A stretch of DNA of 64,000 nucleotides from Amphibalanus amphitrite (Eukaryota > Arthropoda > Thecostraca > Balanomorpha > Balanidae). The stretch lies in the NCBI RefSeq assembly GCF_019059575.1, contig NW_024881851.1, positions 446,501 through 510,500 on the forward strand, read 5' to 3'. Both the position numbers and the translations under genes were made by a program. The notes under the pieces were generated by a model. It made no database searches, was not told where the DNA came from, and was given only the letters and a program-made list of their open reading frames with translations. Positions 48,301 through 59,700 of this stretch are shown here, one piece after another; positions within the stretch are counted from its first letter, which is position 1; each line of letters opens with the position of its first letter.

Positions 48301-50587
48301 CTGGGACGCCCACATTACAACGGTGAGCGCCCTGGGACACCCACATTACAACGGTGAGCGCCCTGAGACACCCACATTACAACGGTGAGCGCCCTGAGAC
48401 ACCCACATTACAACGGTGAGCGCCCTGGGATGCCCACATTACAACGGTGAGCGCTCTGGGATGCCCACATTACAACGGTGAGCGCAGCCGGGTACACGCA
48501 TTACAACGGTGAGCGCAGCCGCGTACTCGCTGGGACAACCGCATTACAACGGTGAGCGCCGTGGGATGCCCGCATTACAACAGTGAGCGCCGCTGAATGC
48601 GTGTTAGGTAACAGGGAGGGTGTCGAACATTACATTACGGTGGGCGCCGCCGCATCCCTCCTGATACTGAGACGAGAAGATCCGGAGTCCCTTTCCGTTT
48701 CCGGTCGACTTTCGACTGTTAACTGTTTCCAGACCGGTGTTTTATTTTTATTTTTAGAACACATTAAGTTCCTAAAAGATGCGAAGGGGGCGGAAGAAAG
48801 CCCCATTCATTCGCGTCTTCGCAGTACAGTCTCGAAGAGCTTACATTAATTGTTTACCGCAAGCAGTGCATCTCGTGCCTGGCCTAATAATGCGACTGAC
48901 CCGCGGTATTTACACCAGGGAACGGCATACTGCGTAACGCCCAGCCGGACTCGCGGTTCGCTGACTGGCGGTTCGCGCCCTGGGTGTACACGCTCGGCTA
49001 CAGCAACGACTTCACCCTGCACGGCGGGGAGATCACCGTCAAGAGGCCCGGCGTCTACTACCTCTACGCCCAGGTGGGTGCCGAGCCGCTCACCGACCGG
49101 CCTCACAGGGCCGCGGCGAGTGTCCAAAGTACAGTGCCTGAGAGCGGTATGTCATATGTGTATGCCCTTTTCGTCTTATTTGATATGCAAACTGTCCGTC
49201 TGGTGGCGTTTAATGTACATTTGACATTTTATATAAGAAACGTTTATAAAATGTCAAAACATGACGCAGTTAACACGTCATTTTCGGCAAACCCATGGTA
49301 AAAGACGGAAATTCCTTCACAGTATATGTATGTAATAATTACTATCTGGACTCCAAGATTCGAGATGACATCAGTGCTTTATCAGATGAAATATCGCAAG
49401 AATATGAGGACTTTAAATCGCCCGTACCCTTACTCCCGCCCCGATAAGTCGCTGGCTGAGAATGACCGACATTCGGCCGCTATTTCAGATAAATTACCTG
49501 GACCCGGGTGACATAAACGGTTTCGAGCTGCTCGTCTCGGGCCGCTCGTTCGCCAAGTGCCTGACAATGGAGTCGACCAACCACCGCCAGAAGGTCAACA
49601 CGTGCCACACCAGCGGCGTCACCTACCTGGATGTCGGTAAGATTGGCGATGTCAACCGTCATGTTATCTTAGCGTCACCTACATCGACGTCGGTAAGATT
49701 GGCGATGTCACCCGTCATGTAATCTTAGCGTCACCTACCTCGACGTCGGTAAGATTCGCGGTATCACCCGTCAAGTCAGCTAACTCAGCGTAGCGTTACC
49801 TACCTCGACGTCGGTAAGATTCGCGGTGTCACCCGTCATGTTATCTTAGCGTCACCTAACCGGACGTTGGTAAGATTCGAGGCGTCACCCGGCATGTAAT
49901 CTTAGCGTCACCCACCTCGACGTCGGTAAGATTCGCGGCATCACCCGTCAAGTAAGCTAACTCAGCGTAGCGTCACCTACCTCGACGTCGGTAAGATTCG
50001 CGGTGTCACCACTCACCCGTCATGTAATCTTATTGACTAGCGTCACCTACCTGGACGTTGGTAAGATTCGCAATTATATCACCTGTCAAATAAATCGTAG
50101 CGTCCTGGGCCTGGACGTCTGTAAGATTTGCGGCGCCTCTAACGACCCACGTCCTAGACAAGGTAACTGGTTAGGTAAACGGCGTCACTTATCTGGTCTT
50201 GGCCAGGCGGACCCAAGTGACCGCTGATGTATGAATGTACGTACTATCATGCTACCTAACTTGCCGGTTTATTCGGGCCGAACCCTGAGAATCAGTGGAC
50301 TGCGTAGTGCGTATGTGCTCGAACAGTTCCATGTGTCAGCGCTCAGCCATCAGCACATTTGCCCGACGCTCGTACCGTGGTCATTCACCGGCCGTTTCGC
50401 GGCTGTGACACGCCTGTCCTTCACTGCAGGTGACTCGATCAGCGTCCGGGACATTGAGAGGATGCGCATCTCGATGCTCTTACCCGACCGCAGCTTCTTC
50501 GGCCTGGTGCGACTGGCTGGCACGGGTGGTGGGGACGCCGGGCGGCGGCGGCGGCGGTCCGGGCCGAGCACGGGCGGCAGCGGGTGA
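40137..50587 (+). CDS. TNF-superfamily ligand, Eiger/ectodysplasin-like
   Basis: A type II membrane ligand that would signal through TNF receptors at the cell surface. Seven exons join in frame: 40137-40316, 46367-46569, 47359-47590, 47918-48260, 48919-49073, 49489-49636, 50430-50587; 472 residues. Residues 1-11 are cytoplasmic, about 12-30 form the membrane anchor (WWPAVCVLLCLALAALEVF), and 31-60 look coiled-coil. A long Arg/Pro-rich stalk has basic clusters (GERRRSK, GPRRGRRM) that could be furin sites. The TNF homology domain fills the last three exons: GGEITVKRPGVYYLYAQ, then YLDPGDINGFELLV, a Cys pair (395, 410) placed as in ectodysplasin, and SFFGLVRL as the last strand. Odd: 23 extra residues (450-472), Gly/Arg-rich, follow that strand. 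Intron 1 is full of transposons; introns 4 and 6 begin with donor-site arrays. The first exon is assigned by phase and position. Confidence 0.88.
40950..41850. mobile_element. DNA transposon remnant with 30-bp perfect inverted ends
   Basis: The two ends are perfect inverted repeats of 30 bp, beginning GTAGGGGAGAGTGGGGC. The related words GGCAAAGCGGCCAC and GGCCACTTTGCCCC recur inside (about 41140-41180 and 41455-41485) as subterminal repeats. TTAAGT and CTAAGT flank the ends, a possible imperfect short target duplication. The 900-bp interior has no transposase. It sits in TNF intron 1. Confidence 0.75.
42193..42357. repeat. Poly-G run and (CT)n microsatellite
   Basis: A poly-G run at about 42192-42208 and a nearly pure CT dinucleotide tract at about 42243-42352. 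The long Arg-Glu repeat frame on the minus strand is an artefact of this tract. Confidence 0.95.
43169..44184. mobile_element. TTAA-flanked element, CCCGCGCACCGACGGGG family
   Basis: It is bounded by TTAA at 43165-43168 and 44185-44188. The terminal inverted repeats are perfect over at least 17 bp (CCCGCGCACCGACGGGG), then a poly-G/poly-C dyad lies inside each end. The CCC...GGG ends and TTAA target are piggyBac-like. The 1016-bp interior is non-coding and dense in TGACCT/AGGTCA half-sites. Confidence 0.85.
44189..45107. mobile_element. TTAA-flanked element, CCCTCGCATG family, with a chimeric left end
   Basis: It starts straight after the TTAA of the previous element and ends before TTAA at 45108-45111. 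The right end (GAGGG preceded by CGCACACATGT) and nearly the whole interior match the element at 32580-33468. The left end differs: it starts with AGGGACCCTCCCACCT, the terminus of the other family seen at 19366 and 23666, then passes into CGCATGTGTG...CGCATGTGTAG of its own family. So a foreign terminal repeat is joined to this copy. Confidence 0.75.
45836..46320. repeat. Degenerate ~32-bp tandem repeat before TNF exon 2
   Basis: Repeated units around GAGAGTTGTGATTCTGTACC and TATTTCCRCCG, about 30-34 bp, clearest between 46100 and 46290. The array ends about 50-70 bases before the acceptor of TNF exon 2 (46367). The last degenerate units (CTGTACCGTTCTGGTGCCGG) run towards the exon. Confidence 0.7.
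48239..48600. repeat. Tandem array of TNF exon 4 end plus splice donor (11 donors)
   Basis: The unit is 31 bp, consensus CTGGGACACCCACATTACAAC followed by G/GTGAGCGCC, starting with the authentic end of exon 4 (48260/48261). The exon-end/donor word occurs eleven times: ten as ACAACGGTGAGCG and once as ACAACAGTGAGCG. The tenth unit is longer and also contains TACTCGCTGGGACAAC, matching exon sequence further upstream, so it records a larger original duplication. Only the first donor keeps the reading frame: read-through meets TGA after 12 codons. Confidence 0.92.
49615..50150. repeat. Tandem array of TNF exon 6 end plus splice donor (9 donors)
   Basis: The unit is about 56-65 bp: AGCGTCACCTACCTCGACGT, then CG/GTAAGATTCGCGGTGTCA, then CCCGTCATGTAATCTT. 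The first copy is the true exon 6 end and donor at 49636/49637; eight further copies follow. Units three and six carry the variant tail TCAAGTMAGCTAACTCAGCG, so a three-unit higher-order repeat of about 180 bp is present. The last units are more diverged. Confidence 0.92.
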
Positions 50588-52859
50588 ACGGGGCGGCGGC
50601 GGCGGCTCTGTCTGGCGAGCAGGTGCGTCGCCGGGGCAGAGACAATGTGACAAGCCTTCAATAGACCTCTGAGACCACCCAGAGTGGGTCGGTACACTCG
50701 CAGGGGTAGTACTGTGGACTGTGGAGAAGGAACTCAATGCGGCACGGGCTGGACCCCGCTGTGCCGTACCGGAGTACCGCGAGCCTGCGACCGCGCAGGG
50801 GAGACAGCGGTGGTCTAAACCGCCTCTAGTACCGGCGGGCGCTCAGTGCGTTGGGGCGTTCGCCGAGACGTTTGCTAGGTGCGTGCCATTCTATGTACTC
50901 ATCAAACGTCATTGGCCATGGGGCTGGTTAGTCCTGCCGCGTTGCCAGTCACTGCATACCTAGTTAGTTCCTGCCGTGTTGAAATGCGTAAGGACACATA
51001 TTACATACATATGCATGTGGCCATGAATTTTATAGGCATGCTTCCATATATACCGTGTTTTTGCCGTCATAATAGGGCGTTCTGTCCGTATGTTGCATCA
51101 CAAGCAAGTGAGCAAGTGGTGGTTTTTCATCCTAACCCGTGAACGCGATCAGACAATCAGCTGACGCACCCCGTGGTGTGGATAGCTGTGACATTTACCA
51201 AGAGAATTGTCCGTGCCAAGCAGGTGATCCATGACACTTGTGCCATTACATGACCGTGTGACGAATATGCCAAAAACCTGTACCTATCCCACTTGTGCAG
51301 CACTAATATTGAAGCACCATGCTTCACATGAATTGAGATTTGCGGTGGCATCACGGTATATTGACGATTATCCTTTTTCATAAACATATTTAATCGCCAC
51401 TTAAGCGTAATGTGTCATTGCCTTGAAAATGTTCTAGGGAATAAACAAAATGAAAGACATGTAATGTTCAGCAATGAAGCCGTGCGTATGCGTTCGATCT
51501 TCGATCATGTAATAAGAGATAAGCTTCATACGAATAAGGGGCTGAAAATAAAATAACCAAGCGATCAAAATCATGGTCACTCCACATGCGGATCAGGCTG
51601 GGTTAGGTTCCCATGAATTAACAAATGGTTTGCCGACATGTCAAAGCCTTGATCTCATTTCGCCATGTATTCATGTAGTCAGCTCATCACAAGCGCTCGC
51701 CACATAGCACGGCACAATTGGTAGATTTCTGTACACGGTCCCGATTCGGGGCCTGGGATACGTCCCTGATTCGGCAACGCCACCCTCACAGCAGGGTGGG
51801 GATGCCGTCTAACCCGCAATCTATCAATCATTCGGTATAGCCATGTCCGACTTCCGAGGTACCAACCACAGCGTAACACATCTGACTTAAAGTCGAGCAG
51901 CACAAGTTGAATCAGTTTTGATGCGGATCACACGGACATCTCGCCTCTACAATCCGTTCGACCGTTTGTACGCCGGCTACAGCTGAGCGTTTCATACGGG
52001 GTCAGCGACGCAGCACACACTGAGGGGAAGGGACTGGGTCTCGAGCGACATCTGTGTAACACAGCACACGTCCACGGTCGGCACATCACACAACCGGACA
52101 CTGAGGGACACAGGACGGTAAATGGCTACAGTCTACCTGAATACCAAGCAGCGCCAGTTGTATTCCGGTAAGGAGCCGTCTCATTTGTAGTTTTGAGATA
52201 ATGTTCAATACAAAAGGAGACACGTTTTTGACAGGTTAGGGTGCAAGTGGGGATCCATGAACGCTACTTCTAAGGTTGCGAATCAATATCGATTACTGAG
52301 TTTACTTTTATCCTTACCGAAACTTTCCAGTTTATTGTCTCAAGAGCTCGCGCTTGATGTCCCCTCGTACAAACCTAATCCTTCGGCGATATCAACATCG
52401 TGTTTATGGCTATCCCTTCAGCAGGGATAGGGATAAAACTTGAACTAGGTACGAGCAGGGACGAGTAATACATATGCTGACAATGCATACTTTTGCATCG
52501 TTGCACATTGCTTATCTTTGAATACCTAGAATTAAGCTCAAACGGTTATGTGCAATTCCTTATTTTACTACCGCAGTTACGCGACATGCATAAAAATGTG
52601 TATTAAGTAAATAAGACTATTTTTCATGAACGTTTCAATTATAGTTTGTTGAAAACGGAAATGTTCCGTGTTCCGATTCACCCTAACATACTGTGGCACG
52701 TCAATTAACATTCCCATAAAACACATAATTTATTAAACTAACGTGCCCGCAATCACAAAGACCCGGATCGTACCTGTCTACCATAAGCGTTTGGACAGAG
52801 CATCTACCAAGTAGACTAGCCAAGCCGTGTTCATTTTCTAGCTCTAGCGTCCACCAGCA
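50588..52859. other. 3' flank of TNF gene; no other gene seen
   Basis: It contains the TNF 3' untranslated region, of unknown length. An AATAAA at 51440-51445 is a candidate polyadenylation signal about 850 bases after the stop; another lies near 51547. An AATAAA on the minus strand at 52729-52734 suits COQ10. No further exon was recognised. Confidence 0.4.
52729..52734 (-). terminator. Candidate COQ10 polyadenylation signal
   Basis: AATAAA on the minus strand about 125 bases downstream of the COQ10 stop codon. Confidence 0.55.
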
Positions 52860-53631
52860 TCAACTAGCGGCCAGCACCTTGGGCTTTTGACTGCGTATAC
52901 TCTCCTGACCGTAGCGTCGCTGAGCCTCTCGGAGGAACGCCTTCACCATATGCCGCACCACCTCGTCGAAGAACATGTTGGCCAACTTAGAGTGAAGAGC
53001 CGAACGGAACTCGAAGGAGACGGAAAAGTCCAGCGTACAGGTGCGCGGGTTGGAGGACAGGCCGGGCGCGAACTTCCACTCGGTCAGCAGGTGGTTGAAC
53101 ATGCGGCCCTCGGTGCAGACGGCCTTGACGAGGTGCGGCCGGGCCAGAGTGACGCTGGAGACGTACGACTCGCGCACGGGGCCGAACCCGATGGCCATGC
53201 GGGCCTTCAGGAAGCTGGGCCGCCGGGACAATACGGTGCACTCGGTGCAGTAGGGCACGAACGTGGTGTAGTCCTCCACCCGCGAGACGATGTCGTACAT
53301 CTGGTCCATCGAGTACCTGCGCGTAGACGACACACACAGCGGGCATTACTTCGACGGCAGAGCCGGTAGAGGGAATCTGGATCGCATCATACATATTGCA
53401 AAACAAACTGGTGCAACAAGAGATTCATACCAACATTGAAACTGATAAATGCATGCAAACATCAAACAAATGACCCACAATTTCACATATTCCGATCATC
53501 TCAACATACCCGAGAAGGCGTCTCTCCGAGTACTCTCGCTTCTTGTTGTCGGCGCCGGGCAGAGTGAAGACTGAGCGGGTCTGACACGGCCTGAAGGCGT
53601 ACTCGGCTGCTGAGCAGTGGGACCCTCTCAT
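52860..53631 (-). CDS. COQ10: Coenzyme Q-binding protein COQ10, mitochondrial
   Basis: COQ10 is a START/polyketide-cyclase-fold protein of the inner mitochondrial membrane that binds coenzyme Q and is needed for its use in respiration. Exons at 53631-53510 and 53316-52860 join in frame (CTCGG/GTATG donor, CGCAG/GTACTC acceptor) to give 192 residues from ATG 53631. Hallmarks: [79 protein letters not shown] and [10 protein letters not shown], collinear with human COQ10A/B throughout. The N-terminus ([18 protein letters not shown]) is basic and serine-bearing, as for a presequence. The same frame is open upstream to an acceptor-like site at about 53659, so a further 5' exon is possible and the start is uncertain. 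Confidence 0.93.
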
Positions 53632-53786
53632 ACGGCCCGCAAACAGTTGTGGTGTTCGTCTGGTAAGCACATTTTATGTTAAGGTCACGACACTTAGAAT
53701 GCAATAGAAAAGCGAATTCAATAGAATGCGTGCATTTTACGTACACTCATGGTATGAATGTAGTGAGATTTCACCTAACCAATTCA

Positions 53787-53955
53787 CCTGGGCCCAGTTT
53801 CACCGGTGATAGCAGCACGCTGCTATTACACGTGTCAAATTGGGTTTCCATGGAGACGTCAACAAGCCTATTCCTCCAACACTACCAGAAGTGTGATGTC
53901 AGCTCGCGAAATGGAATAGCAGCGTGATGCTATCAACGGTGAAACAGGGCCCTGG
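53787..53955. mobile_element. 169-bp MITE with inverted ends
   Basis: The ends CCTGGGCCCAGTTTCACC and (other strand) CCAGGGCCCTGTTTCACC are inverted and continue inward as GGTGATAGCAGCACGCTGCT and its mirrored partner for about 40 bp. Non-coding; it would fold into one hairpin. Target duplication unclear. Confidence 0.7.
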
Positions 53956-54929
53956 TTGGTTTGCCATTTTCGTTCTGAGCCCAAAACATGGTAGGTAAGG
54001 AAATCGAGAAGGATATTTAGGAACCCTGATCAAAAGATGCACCAGCCCAGTTAGAAACCCAGCTCACAAGGTAATAACAATGCATATTATGACTGGACTT
54101 TGGCATCTTCAATGAGCATGACCATACCAATACTATGATCTTATCGACAGCACCACATATCATTATTATTTATCATTGGTAGCTCCGCAATGAGGCATGA
54201 CTGGCATGAGCGTATGTCTAGAAAACTATACAACCACCAGTCAAATGTATGACAGAAGTTTCTGATATATTGAATTGACATCCTTACTTGAATACTTGAA
54301 AAGATAAATATACACCTACCTCCATTTATCCGCAAGTGTATTGCAACAGACACGGACATCCTCCCTTGATAATAAGCCGATATTCCTCACTGTTGAATGC
54401 CGAAACAACGAAAATCGATGCATCCAGACGATTAGGAAGATGTGAAAAATGAAGTAGCAATTCAAATATTAATCAAAATTCTCACAGACGTCTCCAATTC
54501 ACGAATGCACAAAGATGACCCACTAAGGCAAGGCCAGGCAAGGCTATATAAACCAGGTAGAACGCTCCCGAAGAAAAAGTGGTGACAAGCAGTATTTAGT
54601 TGCCGCGACCCTCACTTGTTCAAGACTATATCCGCAAGCAGCATTTACAAGCTAGCGGAAATCGACCAATTGGCGTTCGGCAATACTCAACGCTGATTGG
54701 CCCGATGCTCGTGACGAAATTGCGGGGGACTGCAGCTATTCCCCTATGGCGTTTCATTGGCTTATGACTTTTGAAGGGGATTTGTATCAGTTTTTGTTGG
54801 GTTTGAGGCCATTTTTGAGCTTGGGTATTCTTTTCGTGACCTTTGACTATATAATAACGACATTTAATCATGGATTTCTATATACTACCGGTGTCACATC
54901 GGCCAAAAAGACCGTAAGTACATGGGATA

Positions 54930-55480
54930 GACGGACCACTGCTGATGGGGCCACACATGCCGGCGTGTGGTCATCGGAGGCCCATGAGGGCTCGACATGG
55001 GCCCTTTATGGGCCGGTATTGGCCCAGTGGGTCCAGTGCAGGCCTACCAGGGGCCGGTGGCATATAATGTAAGGCTGTCTAGGGACGTTGAGGGCTCATG
55101 GGGGCCATATAGGACCATTAGGGACCACATAAGCTAATCAGGGGTCCATTTAGGCCAATAAAGGCGCTTCAGGGACTTGAAGAGGCCATTCAAGAGCCGT
55201 GGTGGGCCCATGAGGGGACGGCATTGGTCCATCAGGTGCAGTCAGGGGATGTTGTACCGTGTACGGGTTTCTCAGTGGCCCATTTGGGCATATCAATGAT
55301 CAATTTAGACCCAGCAGGGGGCTTGTAGACCTATCAGGGCCGCTGGTGATGGTTTATCAGGGGCCAGCATTAGTCCATCGGGGCACGGCATATGCCCATC
55401 AGAGGTAATTGCGGGCCCACGCTGAACAATGATGGCCCTTCAACGGCCCCTAATGGATCTAGATTGATCCCCATGTTCCA
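54930..55480. repeat. Decayed GC-rich short repeat
   Basis: Many variants of CATCAGGGGCC, GGCCCAT and AGGGGAC occur at irregular spacing. No clean unit can be drawn; it may be an old minisatellite. Confidence 0.4.
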
Positions 55481-56708
55481 TGATGTGTCATGTATGCCCC
55501 TATGGCAGGCCTACTCAGACCCTTGATGGACGTTCCCGGCCTCTGATGACCCTATACTGAATCCTGGTGGGGCTCTTAAGAGTCTCCAATAATCCTTCGT
55601 CAGCCCATTATTACCATACGCTGGCACTAGAGGCCCCACATCAGCCGCAGGGCAGTCCGTGCCAAGACGGCATGTCTTTTCGGCCGATATTACATCGGTA
55701 ATATTAATTAAAATCATGATTTTATGGTGCCATTATATAGCTAACAGTCATAAGAAATATATTTCAACTCGAAAACAGCTCGAAACAGCATATAATCTTA
55801 AAGAAACCCTTCCGAAATCCAAAAGCCTATTCGGGTCCATAGAGAATAACTGCGGTCCCCCGCAATTACGTCACGAGCGTCGGGCCAATCAGCGTCGAGC
55901 TTTGCCGAGCGCTGATTGGTGGATTTTCCGCTAGCGCGTGAGTGCTGCTCGCGGAACAAGAGTTCGTCGACAATCCTCCACAAACGTCTGTCACCACTTT
56001 TCGTAATGCTAAACAGCCGGAGCGTACCCCCCTGCACTAAGGACAGAATATGCGCCTACAAATAAACAAACCAGTCAGCTGGTTTGTTCCCGTCGACATT
56101 TTTATAAATGTCGACATGAACTTGTAGCTCACTAGTGATATTCTAATAGCTCTCTAGATTTTTGCTTTCGTGGCTCATCCTGAAAATATTTACATTTTTT
56201 AGATAAGAGCTAACGATTGAAAATAGATTATTCACTTTCGCTCTCTATTTCAAATCAAACATAACATGCCTATTTTGTAGAAACAGCCATTTAAAATCTA
56301 AAATTTCAAGAAAACGCAAAACAGGAAAATCGGAAATAGAGATGTTATAGGAAATGTCTCTAGGTTGATGCCATTTTCTGACATTTTCAGTTGACATTTA
56401 AAAATCCCGCTCCAATTAGCTCTATATTGGCTCGCTGTTACAGATACTGCTTACAGATATTAGATATACGCGCCCGTGCGGTCACTCAATATACCCTGCC
56501 CGTGCGCGCCTGTTCGCCCGTTTAGCTCATGGTTTGGTTAAAAATATACACTGTGTTAAAAACTATATAAGAACACTTGTTCATCGAGGAACAGGCGCAG
56601 AACACACAGTGATCATTGTAATATGCTTCTTTGAATGACTCATGATTCATGAATGACTGGCACCTATGAATTCTTTGGGTCAGGGCAGTGGGTCAGGGTA
56701 GATCATAG

Positions 56709-59700
56709 ATGAGGTGTAAGATGAAGATATTTGGAGTGGTATTGTTATTATTTGATCATATTTTGTCGGGCACAAGTCAAGAATCCTTTGAAGTTCAGCA
56801 TATCGAGGACTGTCATTTGACACAGTTTTTCAGCACCACTACATACCAATGTACGGAATGTGGCAAGTTTCAAGTTCATTCAAAAGATGGTGAGATGCTT
56901 ATATTTTTTTTTTTGATAAGATTGTGTCCTGCATCACTCATTTGGAATATGATATGTATGCATATTAGGTTATTTGAAAGTGATTTATAGATATATTTTC
57001 CTATTCTTACAAAGATCCTGCATTATTTCCAAGTCACATTTTTACCCTGAGCCTTGAGTATAAAATAGATCAATCAAGCATGGCTAAGACATATTTATGA
57101 CTAGGCATGACTGTGTCCCTCAGGACTTGAGTGTGTCTGTGAGCCTGGCTACTGGCAGACATACGAGTCAGTCTCTGGCCAACTGTCATGTGTTGGTTGC
57201 CCTCCTGAGCATGTCACCTCCAAAGATGGCCTGGACTGCATTCGTTGTGAGTCCCCGCTGGCCTATGATGCCACCACCAAGACCTGCACACCATGCCCAA
57301 ATGGCACAGTGCAAGGTGAGTAACTACTAGTGAAATGGTCATGTTATTTGCTTTAATTGGTGCCATTTGGTTGTAGGCAGCCCAATCTTGTATGACTTTG
57401 ATTTTCTATTGGTACATCATGTAGAAGTTGCCAGTTGCAGACAGGCTTGCTGTATCAGCTTCTGTGGCCATGTCAGGGCACCTCAATCTGCCTCATTAAT
57501 CTCTGTAGCTAAGCAGGAGTACAAATGGCAGGGAACTTCCCTTCATCTATTCACACAGATATGGATCTTTAAGACCAGCTGATCATCCCAATGAATAGTA
57601 GCTGTCTCTGGTCCAATTGGGTAATGGTCACTGGATTTTACTAGTATTTTAAGCTCAGGAGATGGGTCCAGGCTCCAGTGACTCATAGTGTTGGCAGTGA
57701 TCCTACTCCTGACAAAATTTTCTTACATATTTATTTCCTGTCATGATATTGCATTATCCTGGTGCTGATCGGACCAGTGCGGTGCCTGGCCGCCGACCTG
57801 ACGGCGTGTGTCGCTTGTCCCCAGTGGAGCTGACGCCCAACGGGACGCGGCGCACGCGCGGCTGCCTGCGCTGCGGCGCCGAGGCGGAGCCGGCCGCCGA
57901 CGGTTCCGCGCAGTGCCACCGGTGCGACCGCTCGCTGCTGGCGGCGTCCGGCTCGTGCCGCTGTCCGGACTCACACCTGCTGCTGTCGGGCGTGTGCCTG
58001 AGCTCCTCCCAGCTCAACCAGGTAATACACGGGCACAGAGCCCTCGGGAACGGGTACGAGTGTCGTGTGAGTGCGATATGAGCGATATACAGCCGCGTTA
58101 CCGGTAACCTGAGGACGACCAGCACTGGCATCTCATACCAGTGTGGTGTGACCGACGATTCGATATAAGTTGGGTGGTTGCATGATATCAGCTGTCCATC
58201 ATGTGTCTTGACATTGCTCTGAATGTATCCATGTACTCGGTAGTTCCGTGAGCCTGTCTTATCAACATGTCTTACAGGATTCCGCCGAGACCTCTCTGTA
58301 CGCTATCGGTCAGCGTTTATGTCTGTGTGTACCGACTGTACTGTGTTGCTGCAGGTCATCATGTCTGTATCCTCGGTTTCAGGTGCCCGCTGAGGCCTCC
58401 ATGTACACCATCGACTTCGAGGACGGCACGACCATCGACTCTGCGTTTTTCCGCCGCCACAGTCGCGCCGCCGCCTTCCTATGTCGGGTGAGCCTCCGCC
58501 AGTGTAGCTCCCGACCTTTTCTGTCAGCAGAGCATCGCAGTTTACCGCAATTCTTATCGTACGTCATTTCTACATACCCTAGAAATTTTAACCTCGGGTC
58601 TTTCAGGAAAACAGTAAGTGCTGTAATTGGAAACACCAACTTAACATTTGTTTTAAATTTTTAATTATATTTTATGAGAATGTTGGAAGTTTACTTATAA
58701 TGTTAAATCGTTTTTCACACGTGACCTGGGGTCTGCACTTCCCGCAGTTTCGTCACAACATATCGGCGTGCCACCTGCTGGCCAACCTGTGCGCGATCAC
58801 CATGTACTCGGAGCGGTCGGCGGCGGCGCCGTGTGGTCAGCTGCGCCAGCTGGCCTCGGGCCGCCAGCGGCCGCCGGCTCCACACCTGCCCTGGCTGTTC
58901 TACGAGGAGGACGAGGCGCCGACGGTGCTGAGCCGCAGCCGTATCTCCCAGGAGTACACCGTGCAGCGGGACCGACAGGTGGGAACCCAGGAGTATACTG
59001 TGCAGCGGGACCGACAGGTGGGACCCCAGGAGTACACTGTGCAGAGAGACTGTCCCAGGAGTACACCGTGCAGCGGGACCGACAGGTGGGACCCCAGGAG
59101 TACACTGTGCAGAGAGACTGTCCCAGGAGTATACTGTGCAGCGGGACCGACAGGTGGGACCCCAGGAGTACACTGTGCAGAGAGACTGTCCCAGGAGTAC
59201 ACCGTGCAGCGGGACCGACAGGTGGGACCCCAGGAGTACACTGTGCAGAGAGACTGTCCCAGGAGTACACCGTGCAGCGGGACCGACAGGTGGGACCCCA
59301 GGAGTACACTGTGCAGAGAGACTGTCCCAGGAGTACACCGTGCAGCGGGACCGACAGGTGGGACCCACAGCAGCTCCCTTACCTGTGAGCCTCCCAGGAG
59401 TATATACACGGTGCAGTGAGATCGCCAGGTAACTGGGACCCGCAGCTGCCGCGGAGACGACGAACGAGGCTATGGGTTTTCGCCCGGGCGATGGTTCATC
59501 TCTGCATGTGTGTAGCACGGGAGGTGCCGTCTGTGCTGCCGGGTGATAAAAGTAGGAATATGGCATCTGTAGGAGAGAGCGGTGTGTGTTCTAGGCAGGG
59601 CAAGGCGGAAGCTGGGAGGGTGATTTTCAAACGGTCGAAAAGGCATCCACTCGTATGCCTGTGGGGCACCGAGTCTAACCGTCCCCACCCGTTCCCAGAG

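Larger units (their letters stand above)
53671..56708. other. No gene recognised
   Basis: Between COQ10 and TMEM67. It contains a MITE at 53787-53955 and a stretch at about 54930-55480 with many degenerate CATCAGGGGCC/GGCCCAT words, a decayed short repeat. No exon seen. Confidence 0.45.

Noticed and set aside
58715..59566. Long open frames on both strands over TMEM67 exon 5 and its array
   Set aside because: The true exon ends at 58978 by phase and homology; the rest is the tandem array staying open because of its unit composition.
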